DNA of 36,531 nt from a virus: positions 1 to 36,531 of IMG/VR virus record IMGVR_UViG_3300044715_000274. One strand, given 5' to 3'. The translations under genes and the position numbers were made by a program. A model generated the notes under the pieces. The model was not told where the DNA came from and did not search any database. It saw only the letters and a program-made list of their open reading frames with translations. Below, in pieces: positions 24,488 to 31,315 of this stretch (position 1 is the first letter of the stretch; every line of letters begins with the position of its first letter).

Positions 24488-25030
24488 TTAAAATATTTTA
24501 TTTAAACATAGATTTTTTAACTCAAGTTTTGTTTTCCTAATAATATCCTTTACATGTTTCTCCGGTATGTTATAATGGTCCGCTACTTTTTTGCATGATC
24601 TTACTTCAACATATTTGTTAAAGAGTATCGCTTCATGTGCTTGCATCTCATCTTCGGCAAACTTTGCTACCAGGCGAGCATTAGCAACCTTTGCAAATTT
24701 AGGATTTAATTCGGGTAATTTAAGTTGAGACTTTAAATAGTTAATTGCTTTATCGTAATCATTCTTACGAAACTTTTTATAGAATTGGGATGTTGAGCTG
24801 AATGCCATATTAGTAATAATCTTTATTGAGAATCCTATTAAGCCATTAGAGGCCCAAATTTCGGTTATCTTATCGCAATGGATGCTTAACAATGCCAAAG
24901 CTAGTTCCTGTCTCAAGTCATCTTGTAAATCGCTAGGCCGTACTGATTTAATCAATTGGTCAATTTGTGGATTCAAATATACATATTCAATGATTTCATT
25001 ACATGTACTCGGTTTTTTTTTGCTTAACAT
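24488..25030 (-). CDS. RNA polymerase sigma-like factor
   Basis: This 180-aa protein contains a sigma-region-2-like helix (PSDLQDDLRQELALALLSIH). A C-terminal region-4-like helix-turn-helix follows (NKYVEVRSCKKVADHYNIPE, KHVKDIIRKTKLELKN). The arrangement fits an ECF-like or phage sigma factor that could direct host RNA polymerase to phage promoters. It is encoded at the edge of the iteron-like region. The assignment is by fold pattern and I have no search to confirm it. Confidence 0.6.
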   Translation of the reverse strand: MLSKKKPSTCNEIIEYVYLNPQIDQLIKSVRPSDLQDDLRQELALALLSIHCDKITEIWASNGLIGFSIKIITNMAFSSTSQFYKKFRKNDYDKAINYLKSQLKLPELNPKFAKVANARLVAKFAEDEMQAHEAILFNKYVEVRSCKKVADHYNIPEKHVKDIIRKTKLELKNLCLNKIF

Positions 25031-25251
25031 ATTGACTATTAATTAGTTGTAAGTGTTTTGTACTCGTGTACTCGATTTACCTATAATAAATTGGACTATT
25101 ATAATAAAAAATAAAAAAAAAGAAGAGGTCAAGGAAATATTTAATAAAAGCGAGTACATCGAGTACATTTTTTTTAATTAGTTAATTATCAATTAGTTAT
25201 GTGTATTAAAACATAGCTCAAATCGAGTACAAATCAAGTACAACCGAGTAC
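25005..25251. repeat. Array of eight CGAGTAC sites in two opposed clusters
   Basis: Three sites read GTACTCG on the plus strand (25005, 25060, 25068). Five read CGAGTAC (25151, 25160, 25224, 25235 with one mismatch, 25245). The clusters face each other across about 75 bases of A/T-rich DNA (25075-25150). Spacing within pairs is 8-11 bases. The array lies between the sigma-like gene and the primase-helicase. An origin or operator is the best guess. Confidence 0.75.
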
Positions 25252-25368
25252 ATTTTTAGGTTTTACCTCCAATTTGATGCCTTTCCACACAAATATACCA
25301 CCTTTTGGATTAGCAATTATCCATTTGTCAAATGCTTTTACCGGATCAAGATAAGATTTTAAACTCAT
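25234..25368 (-). CDS. Possible small protein overlapping the primase end
   Basis: ATG at 25368 opens 44 codons: it starts MSLKSYLDPVKAFDKW, includes ANPKGGIFVWKGIKLEV and ends NVLGCT. It overlaps the primase end by 23 bases in another frame. Composition is protein-like, but its last codons lie in the iteron sites, so it may be spurious. No function. Confidence 0.35.
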   Translation of the reverse strand: MSLKSYLDPVKAFDKWIIANPKGGIFVWKGIKLEVKPKNVLGCT

Positions 25369-27820
25369 GTTTGTTATTATTTTGCCTATTTCGGCGGGTT
25401 TCCAATTTGATTCCAAAGATATCCGAGGACATATGAAGTCCTTTTTTAAACCTTATTTGTGAGTAATCCTTTTTATCAAAGTCATTAATATTACAAAATG
25501 ATATGTATTCCGAGCCAAACTCAAACCATTTGTCACGGACAATATCATCATAATAAGCCAAAAAGTCCTCACCAAAATTAAGTTTTACATTCTTACGATT
25601 GATTGAGTCGCTATTCTCAATAACAGGAATACCGCTCTCAAGATATATTTGAACTGATTCAATCATAAAATTATAGAAGCGATTCCATTCATCTTGATCC
25701 CAATCATTAAACAAAGTATTGCCAAAGAAATCAAGTGGTGAGTTCTTATGGTTAAAGAACGAACCAAACTCAATCACTTTTACTCTTCGCTTGCCATGGC
25801 CACCACTATAATTGATTGTGTAATTAGTAGTAAATCCAAACTTGGGAGCATTATTGTAATCAATGTAAAGCTCATCTTTATTTTTCTTTTCAACTGTAAC
25901 CCCTTCGGTAATCTTGGAATAAAAACCCTCAAAGTCTAAATTTTTACGGCAATCCTCAATGATAATTAATTGAGTAGATAACTCAACGCGTTGGAATGCA
26001 AATGACTTATCAAGCTTAAAGTTCTTACCATCAATTGACACCAGGTTAATTAATTTACCGATGGCCTTAAAGAAAATCCCTTTGCCGGCGCCACCGCCTT
26101 GGGCCTCATCTTCGGTCTCTTCTGCAAGGATCACCGCAAATGATTTAGTCGGATCCTTGTAAGTATGGAGTAAGTAACCAATTAAACTAATGGCATAAGC
26201 GATGCGCTCGGTGTCTCCATTGCAAACCTTATCAATAAATTTAGTGTATTGAACATATTCAAAGTCGATGTCTTGTTCAATGTCAATATTAAAATCAATT
26301 ACTTGATCCTTCCAAACATGTACGCCCAAATCACCGTACTTAATTAGTTCCTTTTTATTTTTAGTGATGCGGACCACACCATTTTTAAAAGGATAAAACG
26401 CGGCGGTCTTGGTATGCTTTAAAAAATTAAGCTTTATGTTCTGCATAAACTCAAACAACCCTTTGTTAAAATATGCATCGGCTCCCTTATATATTATCTC
26501 GCGGAGCTTAGATGGGTTGGTGCCATCAAAGTTCGATGGCAAAGAGTCAATATATGAGTTAAGAAACTTTTTAATTTGCTCCATGTTAGTCTCCGAGACA
26601 AAGCCATCTTCAACGCGGACCAATTTATAATTAAGCTTATTGTCATAATAATAAATGTAAAACCCGCCACTCATTGAAAGGAAGGAAAGGAACTTGGACC
26701 GATCAATGGTGACAATTCCTTTATCATTTACATTCCAAAATGTAAGGATGCTCTCTCCATTACCGCTCTCAATATCTTTTATTAGGTCCTCGGTCTTGGT
26801 TACATCCAGGTTATGCTTTTGGGAAAGGTAAGCGGCGATATTTTTATTATCAAGCCCTTCCTCTTTTTTCTTAAGGAAGTCTCTTTTTATATTTGATGAG
26901 ATGCGATTCTTTTGTTCCCCAAATCCATCTTGAGACAATTGCTTGGCAGCATTAGAGAAGTTGGAACCATGTTCAAGGATGGTGTAAATAGCAAACGGCT
27001 TGTATCCTTTGCCTGTCTCAAACTCGGTTGATGTTGAGAATACTTTAAACAGTCCAAGGCCTTGATGATAATCTGCGGATATATGAGAATCGGTTTTGCC
27101 TGGGCGCTTTAAGTAATCCCTCTCACCTTTACGCTCAATCCAAGTCCAACCGTGCTTTTCAAGTAATGCAACGACATCGCACTTATTATTATAATCATCC
27201 CAAGGTGTAAGTTGAAAGTTAGCGGTATCGGTGATAACTTGTTGGCGCACCTCTTTAACTACTTCGTTGAATGATCTGCAAATTGATAAGATGGATTCCC
27301 TTTGCTCCAATGTTATAACATTTATCTTAAAGTCCTTTTCTTTGGTGTACCCTTCGGATGGAGGTGCAAGCACATATCCTCCCTCACCGCGTGTCTCAAT
27401 TAACACTATCTCTTTTGCGTGTGGTGTCTCTTTAAGTTCCTCTTTTGTTGCATGGCGCATCGCAAGTTTTTGATTGCCTTCAATCTCTTCGGACCTGTAA
27501 TATAAATGATACCCACCGGATTTGGTGCGTACCACATATAAAAGCTCCATTAAGTCTCCAAGTTCCAATTTAAGGCGCTCCCATAATGTACCGCTTACAT
27601 CATACTTTAAATCAACATCAATTATCTCTAATCCTCCGGAGACTGCGCCACCGATGATGGCAATGTTGTTTGACCTTGTGTTAGTAAATTGGGCCTTCAT
27701 TGTTGCCGCATCCATTATCTTGGATTGGAACTCGGTCCAAGGGAAAATTGCTCTCTTATTATCACCTATTGGGATAACGGAGAAACCTTGATTTGCGTAG
27801 TAGTTGGCTGCTTTAATCAT
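25346..27820 (-). CDS. Primase-polymerase fused to SF3-type helicase
   Basis: This 824-aa protein combines two replication activities. The N-terminal ~220 residues form a Prim-Pol domain: GFSVIPIGDNKRAIFPW, the metal-binding EIIDVD (Asp68, Asp70) and SGGYHLYYR (His105). The C-terminal half is a D5/SF3-like ATPase with Walker A GGGAGKGIF (about 573-581), Walker B LIIIEDC, and the FTTNYTI sensor. It is the replication initiator/helicase candidate, encoded beside the CGAGTAC array. Its start overlaps the nuclease stop by four bases (ATGA). Confidence 0.9.
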   Translation of the reverse strand: MIKAANYYANQGFSVIPIGDNKRAIFPWTEFQSKIMDAATMKAQFTNTRSNNIAIIGGAVSGGLEIIDVDLKYDVSGTLWERLKLELGDLMELLYVVRTKSGGYHLYYRSEEIEGNQKLAMRHATKEELKETPHAKEIVLIETRGEGGYVLAPPSEGYTKEKDFKINVITLEQRESILSICRSFNEVVKEVRQQVITDTANFQLTPWDDYNNKCDVVALLEKHGWTWIERKGERDYLKRPGKTDSHISADYHQGLGLFKVFSTSTEFETGKGYKPFAIYTILEHGSNFSNAAKQLSQDGFGEQKNRISSNIKRDFLKKKEEGLDNKNIAAYLSQKHNLDVTKTEDLIKDIESGNGESILTFWNVNDKGIVTIDRSKFLSFLSMSGGFYIYYYDNKLNYKLVRVEDGFVSETNMEQIKKFLNSYIDSLPSNFDGTNPSKLREIIYKGADAYFNKGLFEFMQNIKLNFLKHTKTAAFYPFKNGVVRITKNKKELIKYGDLGVHVWKDQVIDFNIDIEQDIDFEYVQYTKFIDKVCNGDTERIAYAISLIGYLLHTYKDPTKSFAVILAEETEDEAQGGGAGKGIFFKAIGKLINLVSIDGKNFKLDKSFAFQRVELSTQLIIIEDCRKNLDFEGFYSKITEGVTVEKKNKDELYIDYNNAPKFGFTTNYTINYSGGHGKRRVKVIEFGSFFNHKNSPLDFFGNTLFNDWDQDEWNRFYNFMIESVQIYLESGIPVIENSDSINRKNVKLNFGEDFLAYYDDIVRDKWFEFGSEYISFCNINDFDKKDYSQIRFKKGLHMSSDIFGIKLETRRNRQNNNKHEFKILS

Positions 27821-28080
27821 TTGGTTATAAATTTAATCTCATCCATTTTGTAAATAGTATAAACGCGAAACCCTTGCTCTTCAAGTTGTTCATGTCTATA
27901 CTTTTGTAATTCCGAAAGCCGGCCCTTCTCGGCCTTGCATTCAATAAAGAAAGTTTTACCATCTTTGAGGATCATAAGGTCGGGCATGCCATTTTTATTG
28001 CATTGTATTATCTTTACGACATACCAACCGATTAACTCAAAGTGCCGGATGACTTTGCTTTGCAGAATAGATTCTCTCAA
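27817..28080 (-). CDS. VRR-NUC domain nuclease
   Basis: This 87-aa protein matches the VRR-NUC family: ESILQSKVIRHFELIGWYVV, then GMPDLMILKDGKTFFIECKA with the catalytic Asp and the ExK pair (IECKAEKG), then LSELQKYRHEQLEEQGF. It would act as a structure-specific nuclease in replication or repair. It overlaps the primase gene by four bases and is overlapped by the small RHH-like gene upstream. Confidence 0.9.
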   Translation of the reverse strand: MRESILQSKVIRHFELIGWYVVKIIQCNKNGMPDLMILKDGKTFFIECKAEKGRLSELQKYRHEQLEEQGFRVYTIYKMDEIKFITK

Positions 28081-28195
28081 TTTCTTTAAGTTCTTTTTTA
28101 GCTTCGTTTAAAAATTTGCTTTTCACCATTATGGTCAAAGCTTTTTTCTTTTCCTTTTCGGGGAGTGGCTTACGCCCTCGTGTTTCTTTTTTCAT
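28037..28195 (-). CDS. Small basic protein, possible ribbon-helix-helix
   Basis: ATG at 28195 opens 52 codons ending TGA at 28039-28037: MKKETRGRKPLPEKEKKKAL, then TIMVKSKFLNEAKKELKEIE. A Gly-Arg-Lys-Pro linker followed by a short strand and two helices is typical of small RHH DNA-binding proteins. It overlaps the VRR-NUC gene start by 44 bases, so translation may be coupled. Function inferred from fold only. Confidence 0.6.
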   Translation of the reverse strand: MKKETRGRKPLPEKEKKKALTIMVKSKFLNEAKKELKEIERIYSAKQSHPAL

Positions 28196-28262
28196 AGTTT
28201 TCTTCTAGGTTGATTAATATGCAGACCAATATTAGGAATGCAATGATAAATAAAATTTTCAT
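28170..28262 (-). CDS. Small single-pass membrane peptide
   Basis: ATG at 28262 opens 30 codons: MKILFIIAFLILVCILINLE followed by a short charged tail. The first 18 residues are a membrane segment. It is the first gene of the leftward early operon and overlaps the RHH-like gene by 26 bases. Function unknown. Confidence 0.45.
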   Translation of the reverse strand: MKILFIIAFLILVCILINLEENYEKRNTRA

Positions 28263-28336
28263 GTTATTGGTTTTAAGATACCATTTTTAAGGACACTACC
28301 GATTTTATCCAATAGCTTTAAATGGTCAAACCTTAT

Positions 28337-28404
28337 AAAAAAACACCCCCGCTCCCATCCAGGATAACCCACTACGATTATTAATTATTGTTAATTAGCG
28401 GAGG
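28337..28404 (-). terminator. Attenuator-like hairpin in the leftward early leader
   Basis: On the minus strand CCTCCGCT (28404-28397) can pair with AGCGGGGG (28353-28346; one G-T pair). It is followed, after two bases, by seven T at 28343-28337. The loop is 43 bases. It lies in the untranslated leader of the leftward early operon, between the promoter box at 28421-28428 and the first gene. A mini-ORF (MPPLINNN, 28407-28381) overlaps the 5' arm. Regulation by anti-termination is possible. Confidence 0.5.
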
Positions 28405-28420
28405 CATTTCGTTTATGCTC

Positions 28421-28428
28421 CAAATGTA
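28421..28428 (-). promoter_or_regulatory. Putative leftward early promoter -7 box
   Basis: On the minus strand 28428-28421 reads TACATTTG, an exact match to TAnnTTTG. Upstream lies the A/T tract shared with the divergent rightward promoter (28432-28484). It would drive the 28262-25346 operon. Confidence 0.5.
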
Positions 28429-28431
28429 ATT

Positions 28432-28484
28432 TAAAAAAATTTAATAAAAAAGTTTTTTTATTCAATTAAAAAAGATTAGTATTG
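28432..28484 (+). promoter_or_regulatory. Putative rightward early promoter, duplicated element copy 1
   Basis: This 53-base segment aligns without gaps to 33378-33430 at 42 of 53 positions. It has A and T tracts followed by the -7-like box TAGTATTG (28477-28484, one mismatch to TAnnTTTG). The SSB-like gene starts 34 bases downstream. Confidence 0.55.
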
Positions 28485-28517
28485 TGATGTCGTTATAAAA
28501 CAAACGATTTTTATATC

Positions 28518-29105
28518 ATGGCTTTATCAAATTTAGGAGGTACAAATTTAACTTACCTCTCCGTTTCCGATGGGAACCTAGTACGCCAACACAAAACGGC
28601 GAATGATCGCACAACCGAGCGAGTAACAAAAACCGGTAAACTTGTTTTTGAGGAACGCTTCAAAGACTTAACGGGTAACATTACAAATGTTAACACTCGT
28701 GAGAATGACTATGGTAAGCAATGGCAATTGACATTCCAGGATGGCGCCGATACATATATTGTATCAATGCCGTATTCAAGTCGATATGCATCAAGCTTTT
28801 TAAAAGCTTTGCCAAACATTAACATTGAGGAACCTTTAAGATTTATGCCTTGGGCCATGAAGGACAAAAACGATGTAAGCAAAACAGTTACCGGCATCAC
28901 AATGTATCAAGATGATACAAAGATTGCGCCGGCTTACACAAAGGATGCTCCCAATGGCTTACCACAAATGGAGAAGATTAAAGTAAAAGGCAAAGAGCAA
29001 TGGGATGATTCTGCAATGATGGAGTTCCTTGAGCAAACTGCTTTAAAGATTTTTGCCAAGCATAATGATAATGATTTGGTTTTGGATGAGGAGTCACCTT
29101 TTTAG
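28518..29105 (+). CDS. Single-stranded DNA-binding-like protein
   Basis: This 195-aa protein has an OB-fold-like strand pattern (FEERFKDLTGNITNVNTREN, then YGKQWQLTFQDGADTYIVSM). It has a flexible C-terminal part ending in the acidic tip LVLDEESPF, much like the tip of SSB proteins, which recruits partner enzymes. It is the first gene of the rightward early operon. From memory, similar proteins occur at this position in other Bacteroidetes phages. Alternative: a recombination mediator. Confidence 0.65.
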   Translation: MALSNLGGTNLTYLSVSDGNLVRQHKTANDRTTERVTKTGKLVFEERFKDLTGNITNVNTRENDYGKQWQLTFQDGADTYIVSMPYSSRYASSFLKALPNINIEEPLRFMPWAMKDKNDVSKTVTGITMYQDDTKIAPAYTKDAPNGLPQMEKIKVKGKEQWDDSAMMEFLEQTALKIFAKHNDNDLVLDEESPF

Positions 29106-29170
29106 TTGGTTTTGGTTAGCGGTTAGCCTTCCGTACAAAAAGGCACTTTTTATAATTTAAAATTAAAAAC

Positions 29171-29359
29171 ATGCCGAAAATTAAAATTACCAAAGAGATT
29201 AACATCATCGACAATTTTGAGAGATATTTCTTATATGTCGATAATAAGTTTATTACAGGGGCCGAAACCCTTGAAGAGATTGAGCAAATTGCTACCGCAG
29301 TCATTGCCAACAATGGAGACAAAGTAATCACCGAAACCATAAAAGAATACACATGCTAG
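29171..29359 (+). CDS. Small hypothetical protein
   Basis: This 62-aa protein starts MPKIKITKEINIIDNFERYF and has LEEIEQIATAVIANNGDKVI. It is alpha/beta and soluble. It ends inside the start of the RecB-like nuclease gene (7-base overlap), indicating co-translation. No function is known. Confidence 0.6.
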   Translation: MPKIKITKEINIIDNFERYFLYVDNKFITGAETLEEIEQIATAVIANNGDKVITETIKEYTC

Positions 29360-30099
29360 TAAAAACCAAAACCAATCAATTAACATTTGTCGATGGTAGA
29401 TTTTACCACGATGAAGATGGGAATTATTTCCCAAGTGCCACCACATTACTTGAAGCTTATCCAAAGCCATTTGCCCTTATCCAATGGATGAAGGAGGTTG
29501 GCTCAAAGGCAGATGAGATAAGAGATAACGCCGGGCGCCGTGGCTCTACCGTACACCAATTGACCGAAGATTACGATCACGGCATGGAGTGTAAATTATT
29601 AGATGATAACAACCGACCAAAGTATTCGCTTGAGGAGTGGAATATGTTTGAGCGATATGTTGAATTCAGCGTAAACCATAAGCCGGTACATGCAATGATT
29701 GAGCAAACCTTTGTAAGCAATCATTTAAAGTTTGCCGGTACGCTTGATCGCATTTGCACTATTGATGGCAAAACATATGTTTTAGACATTAAGACAAGCA
29801 ACGGGATATATAATAGTTATTGGCTCCAATTGGCAGCTTACAAGGAATTATATAATCATTCGGTTAAGCAATCCGATAACATGCCGGATATTGATGGCGT
29901 GGCTATTTTATGGCTTAATGCCAAGACTCGGACCTATGGTAAGAATGGAGTCATCCAAGGCCCTGGGTGGCAGATGGTGACTAAAGATGACACCTCGGAT
30001 GATTGGTCATTATTCCTTGCAGTCCAACAGTTATGGAACGCGGAGCATGAGAATGATAAGCCGAGAGAATTTAGTTATCAGTTATCTCACAAAAAATAG
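29353..30099 (+). CDS. PD-(D/E)XK nuclease, RecB-like
   Basis: This 248-aa protein has RRGSTVHQLTEDYDHG near residue 63, a pattern common in phage RecB-type nucleases. The catalytic core follows: FAGTLDRICTIDG, then YVLDIKTS (Asp and ExK-like DIK), then YWLQLAAYKELYNH. It probably acts with the SSB-like protein and the DEDD exonuclease in phage recombination and replication. Confidence 0.85.
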   Translation: MLVKTKTNQLTFVDGRFYHDEDGNYFPSATTLLEAYPKPFALIQWMKEVGSKADEIRDNAGRRGSTVHQLTEDYDHGMECKLLDDNNRPKYSLEEWNMFERYVEFSVNHKPVHAMIEQTFVSNHLKFAGTLDRICTIDGKTYVLDIKTSNGIYNSYWLQLAAYKELYNHSVKQSDNMPDIDGVAILWLNAKTRTYGKNGVIQGPGWQMVTKDDTSDDWSLFLAVQQLWNAEHENDKPREFSYQLSHKK

Positions 30100-30123
30100 T
30101 AGTTTTACACTTAAACCCGCATT

Positions 30124-30861
30124 ATGATAACGAGAACCAAAAGGAAGAGATTGTATTTCGACATCGAGACAAGCCCCAACATTGGTTTTTTTTGGCAAAG
30201 CGGGTTTAAGTTAAACATTGGGCCGCAAAATATTATAACCGAGCGTGCCATTATTTGCATATGTTATAAATGGGAAGATGATAAAGATACTCACGCGCTC
30301 ACCTGGGATGCAAAGCAAAGCGATAAAAAGATGCTTCAAGATTTTATTAAGATTGTAAATGAAGCGGATGAGTTGGTTGGTCATAATGGTGATAAGTTTG
30401 ATCTTGCTTGGGTGAGGACAAGATGTTTGTTTTACGGCATCGATATGTTTCCAACCTACCAAACCATTGACACTTTAAAAGTATCAAGGTCAAAGTTTAA
30501 ATTCAATAGCAATAAGCTTAATTACATTGCCGGATATTTAGGCATTGGCTCCAAGATTAAAACGGATTTTGATTTATGGAAAAGCATTGTTTTAAAAAAG
30601 GATCAAGTTGCAATGGATAAGATGGTTAAGTATTGCAAGATGGATGTTGTATTGCTTGAGAAGGTACATAAGAAACTATCAAACCATATCGCACCCAAAA
30701 CACATTACGGAGTAATATTTGGCCACCACAAAGGCAGTTGCCCGGAGTGTGGTAGCGATGACCTGGTAATCAAGGACCGAAGAGCATTAGCAAGCGGAGT
30801 TGTTAAATTAATTTTTAGATGTAGAACATGCGGCAAGCATCATAATAAAACGGATAAATAA
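30124..30861 (+). CDS. 3'-5' exonuclease (DEDDy) with zinc ribbon
   Basis: This 245-aa protein has the exonuclease I motif FDIETS (Asp13, Glu15), motif II GHNGDKFD, and motif III YCKMDV (Y-x3-D), giving a DEDDy active site. The C-terminal ~40 residues form a zinc ribbon (CPECG and CRTCG). The enzyme likely degrades or proofreads DNA ends. Its stop overlaps the next start (TAATG), so it is in an operon. Confidence 0.9.
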   Translation: MITRTKRKRLYFDIETSPNIGFFWQSGFKLNIGPQNIITERAIICICYKWEDDKDTHALTWDAKQSDKKMLQDFIKIVNEADELVGHNGDKFDLAWVRTRCLFYGIDMFPTYQTIDTLKVSRSKFKFNSNKLNYIAGYLGIGSKIKTDFDLWKSIVLKKDQVAMDKMVKYCKMDVVLLEKVHKKLSNHIAPKTHYGVIFGHHKGSCPECGSDDLVIKDRRALASGVVKLIFRCRTCGKHHNKTDK

Positions 30862-31061
30862 TGAGTAAACTTTTATACGATATCATTGATGATTTATTAT
30901 TTAGAGAGGAGAAGGGCCGAGCGGAATATGGCACCACAATGGATCGCACTGATTTAAGAGAAGATGAGTGGTTACAACATGCATATGAGGAAGCATTGGA
31001 TTTGGCTATTTATCTCAAAAAAATAATTAAGACTAGAAGTGAAAATAAAGATAATTTATAA
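30861..31061 (+). CDS. MazG-like or nucleotide-metabolism small protein
   Basis: This 66-aa protein contains GRAEYGTTMDRTDLREDEWL and AYEEALDLAIYLKKII. The helical E-x2-D pattern near the C-terminus resembles the MazG/dUTPase-like all-alpha pyrophosphohydrolase fold, in which the acidic residues bind Mg. It is shorter than the family norm. Function would be cleansing or balancing of the nucleotide pool. Tentative. Confidence 0.5.
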   Translation: MSKLLYDIIDDLLFREEKGRAEYGTTMDRTDLREDEWLQHAYEEALDLAIYLKKIIKTRSENKDNL

Positions 31062-31308
31062 AAAATTAGGAAGAGAGCAAGCTCATGGCATTGCCGAGAG
31101 CGATGGGATTATTTATTTGGATCCGCGTTTGCGCGGAAAAAAGCATTTGGAAATTTTGCTCCATGAACTCGGACACCTATTGGATGCCAAAGATTCGGAG
31201 GAGACTGTCATTAAAAAATCAGTAGCATATACAAAGATTCTTTGGCAAGAGGGTTATCGCCGTATCGATGATACGAACGATACACCATTACAGGATGGCA
31301 CAAATTAA
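31039..31308 (+). CDS. Small HELGH zinc-peptidase-like protein
   Basis: This 89-aa protein starts at GTG (KIKIIYKKLGREQAHGIAES). A metal-binding helix HLEILLHELGHLLDAK carries the HExxH motif. No third ligand is obvious in the remaining sequence. It may be a peptidase or a remnant scaffold. It overlaps the previous gene by 23 bases. From memory, similar small proteins occur in Bacteroidetes phages. Confidence 0.6.
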   Translation: MKIKIIYKKLGREQAHGIAESDGIIYLDPRLRGKKHLEILLHELGHLLDAKDSEETVIKKSVAYTKILWQEGYRRIDDTNDTPLQDGTN

Positions 31309-31315
31309 TCAAAAC

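Noticed and set aside
25234-25416. Frameshifted continuation of the primase-helicase into the overlapping frame
   Set aside because: The in-frame end (KLETRRNRQNNNKHEFKILS) looks like a natural basic C-terminus; the overlapping frame is listed only as a possible separate small protein.
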